Of a stretch of DNA of 64,000 bases, positions 46,992 through 56,142 are shown piece by piece. The notes beneath the pieces were generated by a model. The model was not told the origin of the DNA. It saw only the letters and a program-made list of their open reading frames with translations, and did not search any database. Source of the DNA: Ciceribacter ferrooxidans (GTDB taxonomy: Bacteria; Pseudomonadota; Alphaproteobacteria; Rhizobiales; Rhizobiaceae); contig NZ_SDVB01000311.1 in assembly GCF_004137355.1 (NCBI RefSeq), positions 186,001 through 250,000 of the forward strand, given 5' to 3'. Every line of letters begins with the position of its first letter. Positions within the stretch are counted from its first letter, which is position 1. The position numbers were made by a program, and so were the translations under genes.

Positions 46992-47320
46992 CTGTATCCC
47001 CTCTGACGCGCCGCGGCATCCATCTTCGGAATGCCTTCGGATATTTCCACGAGATCTTGTGTCGTGCGGTGAAGCTAGACTACCAGAATCGGTTAGGATG
47101 CCCTTAATTACGACATGCAAAATCTTGTCATGCAATCGAAAACTGGCTAGCGCAGACCCGCTGACTTATAGTGGTTCCTGCCGAAATTACGCCCGACAGG
47201 TCCGGTTATGCTGGGACTCACGGACGCGACCCACTCGACGAAGCACCACAATGAACTTGCTTCGCCCGAAGGACGCGAGCCAAACGTATACGGCAACGCG
47301 CACGAATTGAGAGAACACCA
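46992..47320. other. 329-base divergent intergenic region of expR and ndvA
   Basis: It must hold both promoters. A TTGTCA-like hexamer near 47128 is plausible for one, but I cannot assign a clear -10. I see no LuxR-box-like palindrome. There is no coding frame of note. Confidence 0.5.
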
Positions 47321-49060
47321 TTGTCTTTGCTTCAAGTCTATATAAAAGCGCTGCGATATCTCGCAACCTACCGCATGAAGGTCGCGCTGGTCGTCGTCGC
47401 CAACATTATCTTGGCCGTCATCACGATCGTGGAACCGGTGCTTTTCGGACGAATCGTTGATGCGATTTCGGAAAAGCGAGATGCCACGAGTATCCTCATA
47501 TTGTGGGGATGCTTCGGTGTATTCAACACCATTGCCTACGTGCTGGTTGCCCGCGAAGCCGATCGTCTGGCGCATGGTCGCCGTGCCGACCTTCTCACCG
47601 AAGCCTTCGGGCGCATCATCTCCATGCCCCTCAACTGGCATCACCAGCGCGGAACGTCCAATGCGCTCCATACGCTGCTCCGCGCGAGCGAGACGCTGTT
47701 CGGGCTCTGGCTCGAGTTCATGCGCACGCACCTCGCGACAATCGTTGCACTTGCGCTCCTGCTTCCGACAGCACTCTCGATGGACTTCCGCCTGACGATC
47801 GTGCTGGTGGTGCTCGGCGTTCTTTACATGATCATCGGCAAGACGGTGATGAACCGGACGAAAGAAGGCCAGGCTTCGGTCGAGAGGCATTATCACACCG
47901 TCTTCTCGCATGTGAGCGATTCGATCAGCAACGTCTCGGTGGTACACAGCTACAACCGCATCGAGGCCGAGACACGAGCGCTCAAGCAATACACCCAACA
48001 ACTGCTCGCCGCCCAATACCCCGTCCTCGACTGGTGGGCGGTCGCGAGCGCCCTCAACCGCATCGCCTCGACCGTCTCCATGCTTGTCATCCTCGTCGTC
48101 GGAACGATTCTCGTCCAAGCAGGCGAGCTCAAGGTTGGCGACATCATCGCCTTTACCGGCTTCGCTGGCCTTCTCATCGGGCGTTTGGACCAGATGCGCG
48201 CCTTCGCAACCCAAATCTTCGAAGCACGGGCCAAGCTCGAAGATTTCTACCAACTCGAAGACTCTGTTCAGGAACGTGAAGAACCCGCGGGCGCCGGCGA
48301 GCTTGTCGACGTCCGTGGCGACGTCGAGTTTCGGAATGTCTCGTTCGATTTCGCCAACACCACGCAGGGCGTCCACGACATTTCCTTCAAGGTGAAGGCT
48401 GGACAGACGATCGCCATCGTCGGCCCGACCGGGGCCGGCAAGACGACCCTGATCAATCTTCTCCAACGGGTCCACGAACCGCAGGCCGGACACATCTTCA
48501 TCGACGGCACCGATATTTCCACCGTCACCCGCAAGTCCCTGCGCCATGCAATCGCGACCGTGTTCCAGGACGCGGGCCTGCTCAACCGTTCGATCAGCGA
48601 GAACATCCGGATAGGGCGGGAGGATGCAACCGATGAAGACGTCATGAAGGCTGCGGAGGCCGCGGCGGCGGCCGAATTCATCGACAGCCGTCTGGCGGGC
48701 TACACCACACAGGTCGGCGAGCGCGGCAACCGGCTGTCGGGCGGTGAGCGCCAACGCATCGCGATCGCGCGGGCTATCCTCAAGAACGCACCGATTCTCG
48801 TACTTGACGAGGCGACGAGCGCGCTCGACGTCGAGACCGAAGAGCGCGTAAAGGCTGCAATCGACAGACTGCGCAAGGACAGGACGACCTTCATCATCGC
48901 GCACAGGCTTTCTACAGTTCGCGAAGCCGACATCGTCCTCTTCCTCGATCACGGCAAAATTGTCGAAAAGGGTGGATACGACGAACTGAGTGCCGGTGGT
49001 GGTCGCTTCGCCGCGCTGCTGAAAACCAGTGGCCTGCTCGCGGAAGAAAAGAAGGGCTGA
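47321..49060 (+). CDS. ndvA: Beta-1,2-glucan ABC exporter NdvA
   Basis: A 579-residue half-transporter that moves cyclic beta-1,2-glucan to the periplasm. The six-helix membrane domain (about 20-300) and the C-terminal ATPase (about 330-570; Walker A GPTGAGKT, signature LSGGERQR, Walker B ILVLDEATSALD) are complete. It agrees with S. meliloti NdvA (588 residues) from the first residues on. The start is TTG at 47321 with only a GAGA-like ribosome binding site; no better ATG is near. ndvB, its substrate partner, is in the same 15-kb region. Confidence 0.96.
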   Translation: MSLLQVYIKALRYLATYRMKVALVVVANIILAVITIVEPVLFGRIVDAISEKRDATSILILWGCFGVFNTIAYVLVAREADRLAHGRRADLLTEAFGRIISMPLNWHHQRGTSNALHTLLRASETLFGLWLEFMRTHLATIVALALLLPTALSMDFRLTIVLVVLGVLYMIIGKTVMNRTKEGQASVERHYHTVFSHVSDSISNVSVVHSYNRIEAETRALKQYTQQLLAAQYPVLDWWAVASALNRIASTVSMLVILVVGTILVQAGELKVGDIIAFTGFAGLLIGRLDQMRAFATQIFEARAKLEDFYQLEDSVQEREEPAGAGELVDVRGDVEFRNVSFDFANTTQGVHDISFKVKAGQTIAIVGPTGAGKTTLINLLQRVHEPQAGHIFIDGTDISTVTRKSLRHAIATVFQDAGLLNRSISENIRIGREDATDEDVMKAAEAAAAAEFIDSRLAGYTTQVGERGNRLSGGERQRIAIARAILKNAPILVLDEATSALDVETEERVKAAIDRLRKDRTTFIIAHRLSTVREADIVLFLDHGKIVEKGGYDELSAGGGRFAALLKTSGLLAEEKKG

Positions 49061-49119
49061 TACGCCAGAAAGCGATGGCGGTCGCCTCGCTTGTACCGCA
49101 GGATTCCAAGGAGAGCGAC

Positions 49120-49887
49120 TTGCAAGGCTATTCGTTTGATCTGACCGGCCGGACGGCACTCGTCACCGGCTCCTCGCGTGGCCTCGGTTACGCCATTGCC
49201 CGGGCGCTCGGCCATGCCGGCGCTTCCCTCGTCATCAACGGGACCAGTGCGGCACGCCTGGAGGAAAGCGCCACCAGCCTGAGAGACGACGGCCTCTCCG
49301 TTAAAACCGCCGCCTTCGACGTGACGAACGAGGGCTCGGTTGCCGGGGCCTTCGCCGCTCTGGACGCCGGGGGCCTGGAAATCGACATCCTTGTAAACAA
49401 TGCCGGCATCCAGCTTCGAAAGCCGATGATCGATCTGTCACTCGAAGAGTGGCGCTCGGTCATCGACACCAATCTTACGAGCGCTTTCATCGTCGGGCGT
49501 GAGGCGGCGAGGCGCATGATACCGCGCGGACGCGGCAAGATCATAAACATCGGCTCCTTGATGAGCGGCCTCGCGCGGCCGACCATAGCGCCCTATACGG
49601 CAGCCAAGGGCGGCATCAAGATGCTGACCCAGGCGATGACCGCCGAATGGGCGGAACACGGCATCCAGGCCAACGCAATCGGTCCCGGTTACATGCTGAC
49701 CGACATGAACCAGGCCCTGACCTCCAATCCACAGTTCGATGCATGGGTGAAGGCGCGTACTCCGTCCCGGCGATGGGGCAAGCCTGAGGAACTCGTCGGC
49801 ACGGCGATCTTTCTCGCCTCCTCCGCGTCCGATTACGTCAACGGCCAGATCATCTACGTAGACGGTGGCATGAGTGCCGTCATCTGA
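49120..49887 (+). CDS. SDR oxidoreductase, gluconate 5-dehydrogenase type
   Basis: A 255-residue short-chain dehydrogenase. The NAD(P) motif is TGSSRGLG, followed by NNAG and the catalytic Ser, Tyr and Lys in GSLMSG and YTAAKGG. It resembles gluconate 5-dehydrogenases (Gno/IdnO), which interconvert gluconate and 5-ketogluconate, and relatives that oxidise other sugar acids. The TTG at 49120 has a perfect AAGGAG at six bases; the ATG at 49075 lacks one and would add 15 residues. It starts 59 bases after ndvA and may read through from it, but it belongs by content to the catabolic genes that face it. Confidence 0.9.
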   Translation: MQGYSFDLTGRTALVTGSSRGLGYAIARALGHAGASLVINGTSAARLEESATSLRDDGLSVKTAAFDVTNEGSVAGAFAALDAGGLEIDILVNNAGIQLRKPMIDLSLEEWRSVIDTNLTSAFIVGREAARRMIPRGRGKIINIGSLMSGLARPTIAPYTAAKGGIKMLTQAMTAEWAEHGIQANAIGPGYMLTDMNQALTSNPQFDAWVKARTPSRRWGKPEELVGTAIFLASSASDYVNGQIIYVDGGMSAVI

Positions 49888-49923
49888 AGCCGGCTAAGGA
49901 TACTGTGCCCCGCCGGCGAACGG

Positions 49924-51714
49924 TCAGTGATTATGCCGTGGCAATTTTTCGGCCAGTTTTCGGAACTCCGACGCCCCTTCGATCACCGCGCCGTCGGACA
50001 GCTGGGTCACTGTCTGGCGGTAGATCATCTGCCAGGGGGTCGCGTCCGGAGGCACCGCGGGCAAACCTTCCGTCTTGCGTCTTGCGATCTCGGCTTCGTC
50101 CACCAGCGCATCGCAGCGGCCACTGTTGAAATCGATGCGGATGACATCGCCATTCCTGAGCCAGGAGAGCCCGCCACCCGCAGCACTTTCCGGAGAGGCA
50201 TTCAGGATCGAGGGACTGTCTGCCGTTCCGGACTGACGACCGTCGCCAATCGTCGGCAGACTCATGATGCCGCGCTTGAGCAGAGCATCCGGTGGCTGCA
50301 TGTTGACCACCTCGGCCGAACCTGGCCACCCGCGTGGCCCCGCACCACGGATGACGAGAATGGTGTTCTCGTCTATGCCGAGCTCGGGATTGTTGATGTT
50401 GCGGTGGTAGTCCTCGGACCCATCGAATACTGCCGCCTTTCCTTCGAACACGCCTTCGCGTTCCGGCTCACAAAGATAGCGGGCGCGGAATTCTTCCGAG
50501 ACCACACTCATCTTCATGATCGCGAAGTCGAAGAGATTGCCCTTGAGGACGAGGAAGCCGGCGCGCTCCTTGAGCGGTGTGTCGAACGGGCGGATGACCT
50601 CTCGGTCACTCGCCTCCCGCCCTTCCAGGTTCTCCGCCATCGTCTTGCCGGTCACCGTCGGACAGTCGCCACACAGCTTGCCTGCCTTCAGGAGCTCCCA
50701 CATGACTGCCGGAACGCCGCCCGCACGATGGAAACGTTCGCCGAGATAGGCGCCGGCCGGCTGAACATTAGCAAGAAGCGGAATGTCGTAGCCGTGAACC
50801 TGCCAGTCCTCCGGATGGAGCTCGACGCCTGCATGCTTCGCCATGGCCGCGAGATGCGGCTGGGCATTCGTCGAGCCGCCAATCGCCGAGTTGACGCGAA
50901 TGGCGTTGAGAAAGGCCTCACGGGTAAGGATGTCCGAGGGCTTCACGTCTTCGAGCACGAGTTCGACGGCCCGGCGCCCGGTCCGGTACGCCATCTGCCC
51001 ACGCTCGCGGTACGCGGCCGGAATGGCGGCACAACCGGTCAGTGACATGCCAAGCGCCTCGGCCATGGCGTTCATGGTCGAGGCTGTCCCCATCGTATTG
51101 CAGTGGCCGACGGAGGGCGCGGAATCGAGCGCAGTCTCCAGAAACTCCTCGCGCGTGATCTCGCCCGCCGCGTACTTGCGCCGCGAGCGCCAGATCACGG
51201 TGCCCGAGCCGACGAGATCACCGTCATGCCAGCCATCGAGCATCGGACCGCCGGAGAGCACGATCGCCGGGATATCGACGGTCGAAGCCGCCATAAGGGA
51301 GGACGGCGTGGTTTTGTCGCATCCCGTCGTCAGGACGACCCCGTCCAACGGATACCCGTAGAGGATTTCGACGAGGCCGAGATAGGCGAGATTGCGATCA
51401 AGCGCTGCCGTCGGACGCTTGCAGTTTTCGAACAGGGGGTGTGTCGGAAACTCGATTGGAATGCCCCCGGCATCGCGAATGCCGTCCCGGACGCGCCGGG
51501 CCAATTCGAGATGGTGGCGATTGCAGGGATTGAGATCGCTGCCGCTCTGGGCGATCCCGATGATCGGTTTTCCGGACCTCAGTTCCTCCGGGGTGATGCC
51601 GTAGTTCATGAAACGCTCGAGGTAGAGCGCCGTCATGTCGGCATGGTCCGGGTTGTCGAACCAGTCCTGCGAGCGCAATCTACGCCGCGTATTCCTGTCG
51701 TCAGTCATCGTCAT
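49924..51714 (-). CDS. IlvD/Edd-family sugar-acid dehydratase, L-arabinonate dehydratase-like
   Basis: A 596-residue dehydratase. Cys64, Cys132 and Cys205 would bind the [2Fe-2S] cluster, Lys134 (GCDKT) is the metal-site lysine, and Ser485 lies in [11 protein letters not shown]. Each is five positions later than the residues I recall for the R. leguminosarum L-arabinonate dehydratase (59, 127, 200, 129, 480), so the active site is that of the aldonate group, not of branched-chain DHAD. It should make a 2-keto-3-deoxy acid. The ATG overlaps the stop of the preceding gene by one base (TGATG). It ends the DenD-like, HIBADH-like, dehydratase operon, so the three are co-expressed. Confidence 0.9.
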   Translation of the reverse strand: MTMTDDRNTRRRLRSQDWFDNPDHADMTALYLERFMNYGITPEELRSGKPIIGIAQSGSDLNPCNRHHLELARRVRDGIRDAGGIPIEFPTHPLFENCKRPTAALDRNLAYLGLVEILYGYPLDGVVLTTGCDKTTPSSLMAASTVDIPAIVLSGGPMLDGWHDGDLVGSGTVIWRSRRKYAAGEITREEFLETALDSAPSVGHCNTMGTASTMNAMAEALGMSLTGCAAIPAAYRERGQMAYRTGRRAVELVLEDVKPSDILTREAFLNAIRVNSAIGGSTNAQPHLAAMAKHAGVELHPEDWQVHGYDIPLLANVQPAGAYLGERFHRAGGVPAVMWELLKAGKLCGDCPTVTGKTMAENLEGREASDREVIRPFDTPLKERAGFLVLKGNLFDFAIMKMSVVSEEFRARYLCEPEREGVFEGKAAVFDGSEDYHRNINNPELGIDENTILVIRGAGPRGWPGSAEVVNMQPPDALLKRGIMSLPTIGDGRQSGTADSPSILNASPESAAGGGLSWLRNGDVIRIDFNSGRCDALVDEAEIARRKTEGLPAVPPDATPWQMIYRQTVTQLSDGAVIEGASEFRKLAEKLPRHNH

Positions 51715-52619
51715 CACCTTATGCCTTTTTGCCCGTTCAACCGTTCGAGGTGGAGAAGCAAGGCGCTGTGGTCCTGCTCTCCTCCGCCGGCAGCGACGAA
51801 TTCGGAAAACTCGCTTCGAACCCGCTCCGTCAGCGGCAGCGCGAGCGAATACTGGTCGGCCATCGACATGACCGCATCGAGGTCCTTCAGCTGCAGCCGC
51901 GACGGACCGCCCGGCTTGAAGTCGCGGGCGATCATCCGGCCACCGTGCAGTTCCAGGATCCGGCTCTCGGCGAACCCTCCGCGTATTGCCTCCCGGAACT
52001 TCTCCCGGGAGGCTCCGCCAGCCTCGACCAGCACCATGGCTTCGGCCACCGCTCCGATCGTGATCGCGACGATCTGCTGGTTGGCGAGCTTGCAGATTTG
52101 CCCCGCACCGCTGGGGCCGACGTGGGTCACCCGACCCAGTGTCGCAAAGACGGACGAGAGCCGCTCGACGACCGCCGCGTCCCCGCCGGCCATGATTGCC
52201 AGGGTACCGGCCTGTGCTCCGACGACGCCGCCGGAAACCGGTGCGTCGAGATGGAGTAACCCGCGCACCGAGAGCCGCACTGCATGGTCTTTCGCGATCA
52301 GCGGTGCGATCGAACTCGTGTCGACAACAACGGTTCCGGGACGAAGGGCGTCTGCACAACCGGACGTGAAGAGAACTTCCTCGACCGCCTTGCCGTCGCT
52401 CAACATCGTGAACACGACGTCGGCATCGCGCACCGCGTCCCTCGGCGTTGTTGCAACAGCCGCTCCCGCCGGACGGAGAGATTCCGCCTTCGACATGTCC
52501 CTGTTCCAGACCGTCACTTTGAAGCCGGCACCGAGCAGCCGCCCGGCCATCGGTGCCCCCATCAGGCCCGTTCCGAGAAATGCGATGCGCGAAGGCCGAT
52601 CATGGCTGGTGTCGCTCAC
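51714..52619 (-). CDS. NAD(P)-dependent oxidoreductase, 3-hydroxyisobutyrate dehydrogenase family
   Basis: A 301-residue beta-hydroxyacid dehydrogenase. The Rossmann motif is [14 protein letters not shown] (about 15-28), the substrate loop is DAPVSGG (about 125), and the catalytic lysine is in GQICKLANQ (about 175). Relatives include tartronate semialdehyde reductase and L-threonate dehydrogenase, both of sugar-acid breakdown. It starts with GTG, overlapping the DenD-like stop by four bases, and its own stop overlaps the dehydratase start. The role within the cluster is inferred only. Confidence 0.88.
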   Translation of the reverse strand: MSDTSHDRPSRIAFLGTGLMGAPMAGRLLGAGFKVTVWNRDMSKAESLRPAGAAVATTPRDAVRDADVVFTMLSDGKAVEEVLFTSGCADALRPGTVVVDTSSIAPLIAKDHAVRLSVRGLLHLDAPVSGGVVGAQAGTLAIMAGGDAAVVERLSSVFATLGRVTHVGPSGAGQICKLANQQIVAITIGAVAEAMVLVEAGGASREKFREAIRGGFAESRILELHGGRMIARDFKPGGPSRLQLKDLDAVMSMADQYSLALPLTERVRSEFSEFVAAGGGEQDHSALLLHLERLNGQKGIR

Positions 52620-53599
52620 AGCTTTCCTCCCATTTCGTCTTCGATGTGAACGCGAATGATCTCATCGAACGACTTTTCGGCGACAAAGCCAAGAGCTGTC
52701 GCGCGTTTCGCCTCGAAGCCCGGCGCCCAACCGGAAACCATCTTCATGATCATCTCGTCCGGCTCTCGCCGGATAAGTCCTACCGCCTTGTCGCCGGCAA
52801 CCCGCCGGAGCGCTTCGATCTGCTCGCCAACCGTCGCACTCAGGCCCGGCATGGAGAGGTTCCGTCTTGAGCCGACCTTTTCGAGATCGATCGTCGCACC
52901 ATGAACGAGGAATCCCACGGCCGAGCGCGGCGAGGCGTGCCAGTGGCGGACATCTTCGCTCACGGGCAGGATGGCCTCCTGCCCGGCCAGAGGCTCACGC
53001 AGAATGCTCGAAAAGAAGCCGGAGGCCGCCTTGTTCGGCTTGCCGGGACGAATGCATATTGTCGGCAGCCGGATTCCGATTCCGTCAAAAAAGCCGCGGC
53101 GGCTGTAGTCGGCCAGCAACAGCTCACAGATGGCTTTCTGTGTTCCGTAGCTGGTGAGCGGCGTCGTGTGGAAGTCGTCAGGAATCGGATAGGGCAAAGG
53201 CGCCCCGAAGACGGCGATCGACGAGGTGAAGACGACGCGCGGCCGATAGCCGTCCTCGTTATTGATCTCCCGAATCGCATCGAAGAGATAACGCGTGCCA
53301 TCGAGGTTGATGCGATAACCTTTGTCGAAGTCGAGTTCCGCTTCACCGGAGACGATCGCCGCAAGGTGGAAGATGACGTCGGGCCGGCCGGCGAGAAGCC
53401 TACGCGCCGTACCCGCGGCTGAGAGGTCGGCAGTCTCGACCTCGACGGTGCCGCCATACCCCACAGGCGCCTCCGGCTTCACTACATCCACCAAGGTCAT
53501 CGCCTCGACCGGATGACCTCCGAGGCTGCCCGACGCAGCGAGATGTCCTGCCAGCTTGCGCCCGACCATGCCTGCTGCACCAATGATAAGAACGTGCAT
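52616..53599 (-). CDS. DenD-like NAD-dependent sugar-acid dehydrogenase
   Basis: A 327-residue extended-SDR protein. The Rossmann motif GAAGMVGRKLA is at 7-17, and Tyr and Lys of the active site lie in SYGTQK (about 150-155). It resembles D-erythronate dehydrogenase (DenD), which oxidises a four-carbon aldonate at C2. No OtnK-type kinase or OtnC-type aldolase is near, so the classic tetronate route is not complete here. A GGAGG ribosome binding site precedes the ATG. It is the first gene of the minus-strand operon, divergent from the flavin oxidase across the operator at 53647. Confidence 0.85.
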   Translation of the reverse strand: MHVLIIGAAGMVGRKLAGHLAASGSLGGHPVEAMTLVDVVKPEAPVGYGGTVEVETADLSAAGTARRLLAGRPDVIFHLAAIVSGEAELDFDKGYRINLDGTRYLFDAIREINNEDGYRPRVVFTSSIAVFGAPLPYPIPDDFHTTPLTSYGTQKAICELLLADYSRRGFFDGIGIRLPTICIRPGKPNKAASGFFSSILREPLAGQEAILPVSEDVRHWHASPRSAVGFLVHGATIDLEKVGSRRNLSMPGLSATVGEQIEALRRVAGDKAVGLIRREPDEMIMKMVSGWAPGFEAKRATALGFVAEKSFDEIIRVHIEDEMGGKL

Positions 53600-53646
53600 A
53601 AAACCTCCCTCCAGGGCACACCAGATCGCCCCGCGAAATTATGTTG

Positions 53647-53667
53647 TAAGGTTGTCTGATAACCTTA
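53647..53667. promoter_or_regulatory. Candidate FadR-type operator, site A
   Basis: A perfect 7-base inverted repeat (TAAGGTT - 7 bases - AACCTTA) contains TTGTCTGATAA, close to the TnGTnnnACnA shape of FadR-family operators. It lies between the divergent DenD-like operon and the flavin oxidase gene. Site B at 56072 shares 13 of 16 bases. Confidence 0.6.
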
Positions 53668-53734
53668 TATGGTTCGTTTGAGAATAGACGATTTGACACC
53701 CCGATCCAGACCCGAAGACCATGAAAGCCTGAAA

Positions 53735-55174
53735 ATGCACAACCCGCACACCACAGCCGATCTGCAGGTTGCTCTCCGTGCCCGCCTAGGCGATGCCGCG
53801 ATCCTCACCGAGGCGGCCGCAATGCTACCCTATTGCCGCGATTGGCACGGTGACGTCACCAGCAATGCCATTGCGGTCCTGCGCCCCCGCTCAACCGCCG
53901 AGGTGTGCGATGCTGTTCGCGCCTGTCGGGAGCTCGGCCTTTCGATCATTCCCCAAGGCGGCAACACCGGACTGGTTCTCGGCGCGATCCCGGACCGACC
54001 GGAGAGTCAGGTGATCCTGAGTCTGGAGCGGCTGAAGGCCGTGCGCTCACTCGACCCCGACGACTTCTCCATGGTCGTCGAAGCCGGATGCATTCTTGCC
54101 GAAATCAAGGAAGTTGCGGCCTCAAAGGGGATGTTCTTTCCTCTCGCGCTCGGAGCACAGGGGAGCTGCCGGATCGGCGGCAACGTATCGACCAATGCCG
54201 GCGGGATAAACGTCCTTCGTTACGGCATGACGCGGGAGCTGGTACTCGGCCTGGAAGTCGTCCTGCCGGACGGAACCGTCTTCGATGCCCTTTCGACGCT
54301 CCGCAAGGACAATCGCGGGGTCGACCTCAAGCAATTGTTTATTGGCGCCGAAGGCACGCTGGGCATTGTCACCGCTGTCGCCCTCAAGCTGACACCGTTT
54401 CCGGACCGGGTGGCTACAGCCCTGCTTGGACTGAACTCGCTTGAAGACGTCATGCGACTGTATCGCCGCGCACGGCGAGATTGCTGTGATCTCATGTCCG
54501 CCTTCGAATTCATGCCGCCCATCGCCTTCACACTCGCCCGGGAGGCCATGCCCGATCTGGCGATGCCGATTGGTGGAGATTGCCCGGTCTATGTATTGAT
54601 GGAGATCTCCGGCTCGGGTCTCGTCGACGTGGACGATCTGATGCAGCGCTTCCTGGAGAATGTGCTGGAAGACGGACTGGTGATCGACGGTGTTGTCGCC
54701 GCGTCAGCCGCCCAGGCGCGCAACCTGTGGCTCTTCCGGGAGGGAATGAATGAAGGTCAAGCGAGACGCGGAACGCATCTGCGTACGGATATTTCGGTGC
54801 AGCTATCGGGTCTTCCCGACTTCGTGAAGGAGGCCGAGGCAGCTGTCGCGACTGCCGTGCCGGATTGCGTCTGCGTGTCATACGGCCACATCGGCGACGG
54901 TAACGTGCATCTGAACGTCCTTCCGCCCGCAGGACTGGCGGCTGCCGAAAGATCGAATCGCATCCACACAGCCAAGAAGGTGATCAACGCCGTGCTCGAC
55001 CGCTATCATGGCAGCATCAGCGCGGAACACGGCATCGGCCGGCTGAAGCGCGCCGACTTCGAAGAGCGGCTGCCGGATGTACAGCGCCACCTGCTGGCCG
55101 CAATCAAGAAGGCGATCGACCCGGCAATGGTCATGAATCCGGGATGCCAATTGAATTTGAAGGAATTATCGTAG
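53735..55174 (+). CDS. FAD-linked oxidase, GlcD/D-lactate dehydrogenase type
   Basis: A 479-residue flavoprotein. The PP-loop FAD-binding domain (about 40-220; PQGGNTGL and GNVSTNAGG) is followed by the FAD-oxidase C-terminal domain, with metal-ligand motifs GHIGDGN and EHGIG. Members oxidise 2-hydroxy acids such as glycolate, D-lactate or D-2-hydroxyglutarate. The ATG at 53735 is preferred; an in-frame ATG at 53669 abuts the operator and would add 22 unconserved residues. The FadR regulator follows within 40 bases, so the two share a message. Confidence 0.88.
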   Translation: MHNPHTTADLQVALRARLGDAAILTEAAAMLPYCRDWHGDVTSNAIAVLRPRSTAEVCDAVRACRELGLSIIPQGGNTGLVLGAIPDRPESQVILSLERLKAVRSLDPDDFSMVVEAGCILAEIKEVAASKGMFFPLALGAQGSCRIGGNVSTNAGGINVLRYGMTRELVLGLEVVLPDGTVFDALSTLRKDNRGVDLKQLFIGAEGTLGIVTAVALKLTPFPDRVATALLGLNSLEDVMRLYRRARRDCCDLMSAFEFMPPIAFTLAREAMPDLAMPIGGDCPVYVLMEISGSGLVDVDDLMQRFLENVLEDGLVIDGVVAASAAQARNLWLFREGMNEGQARRGTHLRTDISVQLSGLPDFVKEAEAAVATAVPDCVCVSYGHIGDGNVHLNVLPPAGLAAAERSNRIHTAKKVINAVLDRYHGSISAEHGIGRLKRADFEERLPDVQRHLLAAIKKAIDPAMVMNPGCQLNLKELS

Positions 55175-55209
55175 AATAAGCGAGGATTGTTCGAGAGGCA
55201 GTGTTTTCC

Positions 55210-55926
55210 ATGGCGATAGACTTCGGCCAAATCAGGCGAAGCGAGCATCTACCGGCGCGAATTGCGAGCCACATTGCACGTGAGATCGGTGAGGGTCGCA
55301 TCAAACCGGGCGACAAGCTGCCGACCGAGCACATTCTGGCCAAGGCCTTCGGCGTCAGTCGATCAGTGGTGCGCGAGGCGATCGCACAACTGCGGAACGA
55401 AGGGCTCGTAGAAACCCGTCAGGGCGTCGGCGCCTTCGTGAGGGATATGCATGCCCGTCCGACGATCCGGATCGAGCAGGAGGAACTCGTCGATCGCGAG
55501 AGTTTTCGTAGCCTGTTCCAGCTGCGCATGCCGCTCGAAATCGAGGCCGCCGGCCTCGCTGCCGTTCACCATGACGTCGAGGACATGCAGCAACTCGACG
55601 CAGCGCTGGACCAGATGACCGGAGCGGAAAAATGGACAGAGCAGGGCATTCTTGCCGATCTCGCCTTCCATCGCGCTCTCGCCGCCGCGACCCATAACGA
55701 ATACTTCCCGCTCTTCATCGGCTTTATCGCAGAGCGGATCAGCCATGCGATCAACGCGGCACGCGCAGCGGCCGTGCTCGAGGAAATTGTCGAGGTGACA
55801 ATCGCCGAGCACGTGGTGATCCGCGACGCAGTCGCGCTGCGTGATCCTCTGAAAGCACGCGACGCTATGCGCCAGCACCTGCTCGGCGCCGCTTCCCGGC
55901 TCGATCTCACACTCGAGACCTTCTAG
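55210..55926 (+). CDS. FadR-subfamily GntR regulator, first of two
   Basis: A 238-residue regulator. The winged helix-turn-helix (about 12-75; GDKLPTEHILAKAFGVSRSVVREAI) and an FCD ligand domain (about 90-220) with the expected His and Asp metal-site positions (LAFHRA, ITEH-like EHVVI) are both present. Such proteins respond to sugar acids or other carboxylates. It is placed between the two operator-like sites, A upstream of its own message and B before the FAH/TRAP operon, and is the natural candidate to bind both. The ATG at 55210 is preferred over GTG at 55201, which is too near its GAGAGG. Confidence 0.9.
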   Translation: MAIDFGQIRRSEHLPARIASHIAREIGEGRIKPGDKLPTEHILAKAFGVSRSVVREAIAQLRNEGLVETRQGVGAFVRDMHARPTIRIEQEELVDRESFRSLFQLRMPLEIEAAGLAAVHHDVEDMQQLDAALDQMTGAEKWTEQGILADLAFHRALAAATHNEYFPLFIGFIAERISHAINAARAAAVLEEIVEVTIAEHVVIRDAVALRDPLKARDAMRQHLLGAASRLDLTLETF

Positions 55927-56071
55927 GCGCCGGGAGCGGTAGCCTCAGACGGCAGATCGAGAAAGCTGCCCGTCGGGTCCTGCCGATATTGGTGCTCGGT
56001 AATTTTCCCGCCTTCCGCTTCTTTCGCCGCTGGACATGAGTGACACAGAGTAATAGAAGATCAGCGGTAAT

Positions 56072-56091
56072 GTTGTCTGACATCCTGACAA
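56072..56091. promoter_or_regulatory. Candidate FadR-type operator, site B
   Basis: TTGTCTGACAT (56073-56083) has TGTC and GACA arms about one central T, and TTGTC is repeated in inverted form as GACAA at 56087-56091. It lies 51 bases before the FAH-family gene. Confidence 0.6.
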
Positions 56092-56142
56092 TATGGCAAC
56101 GGGAGACGATCCGTTGGAACGGAGAGTTGGGGAGGAACAAGG

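Noticed and set aside
47147-49159. Open frame of 670 codons on the minus strand
   Set aside because: Antisense shadow of ndvA and the intergenic region; ndvA has all ABC ATPase motifs.
51103-52659. Open frame of 518 codons on the plus strand
   Set aside because: It spans parts of two minus-strand genes with clear active-site motifs, so it is a shadow.
52616-53599. A complete D-erythronate/threonate pathway
   Set aside because: The DenD-like gene suggests it, but no OtnK-type kinase, OtnC-type aldolase or OtnI-type isomerase is in the window.
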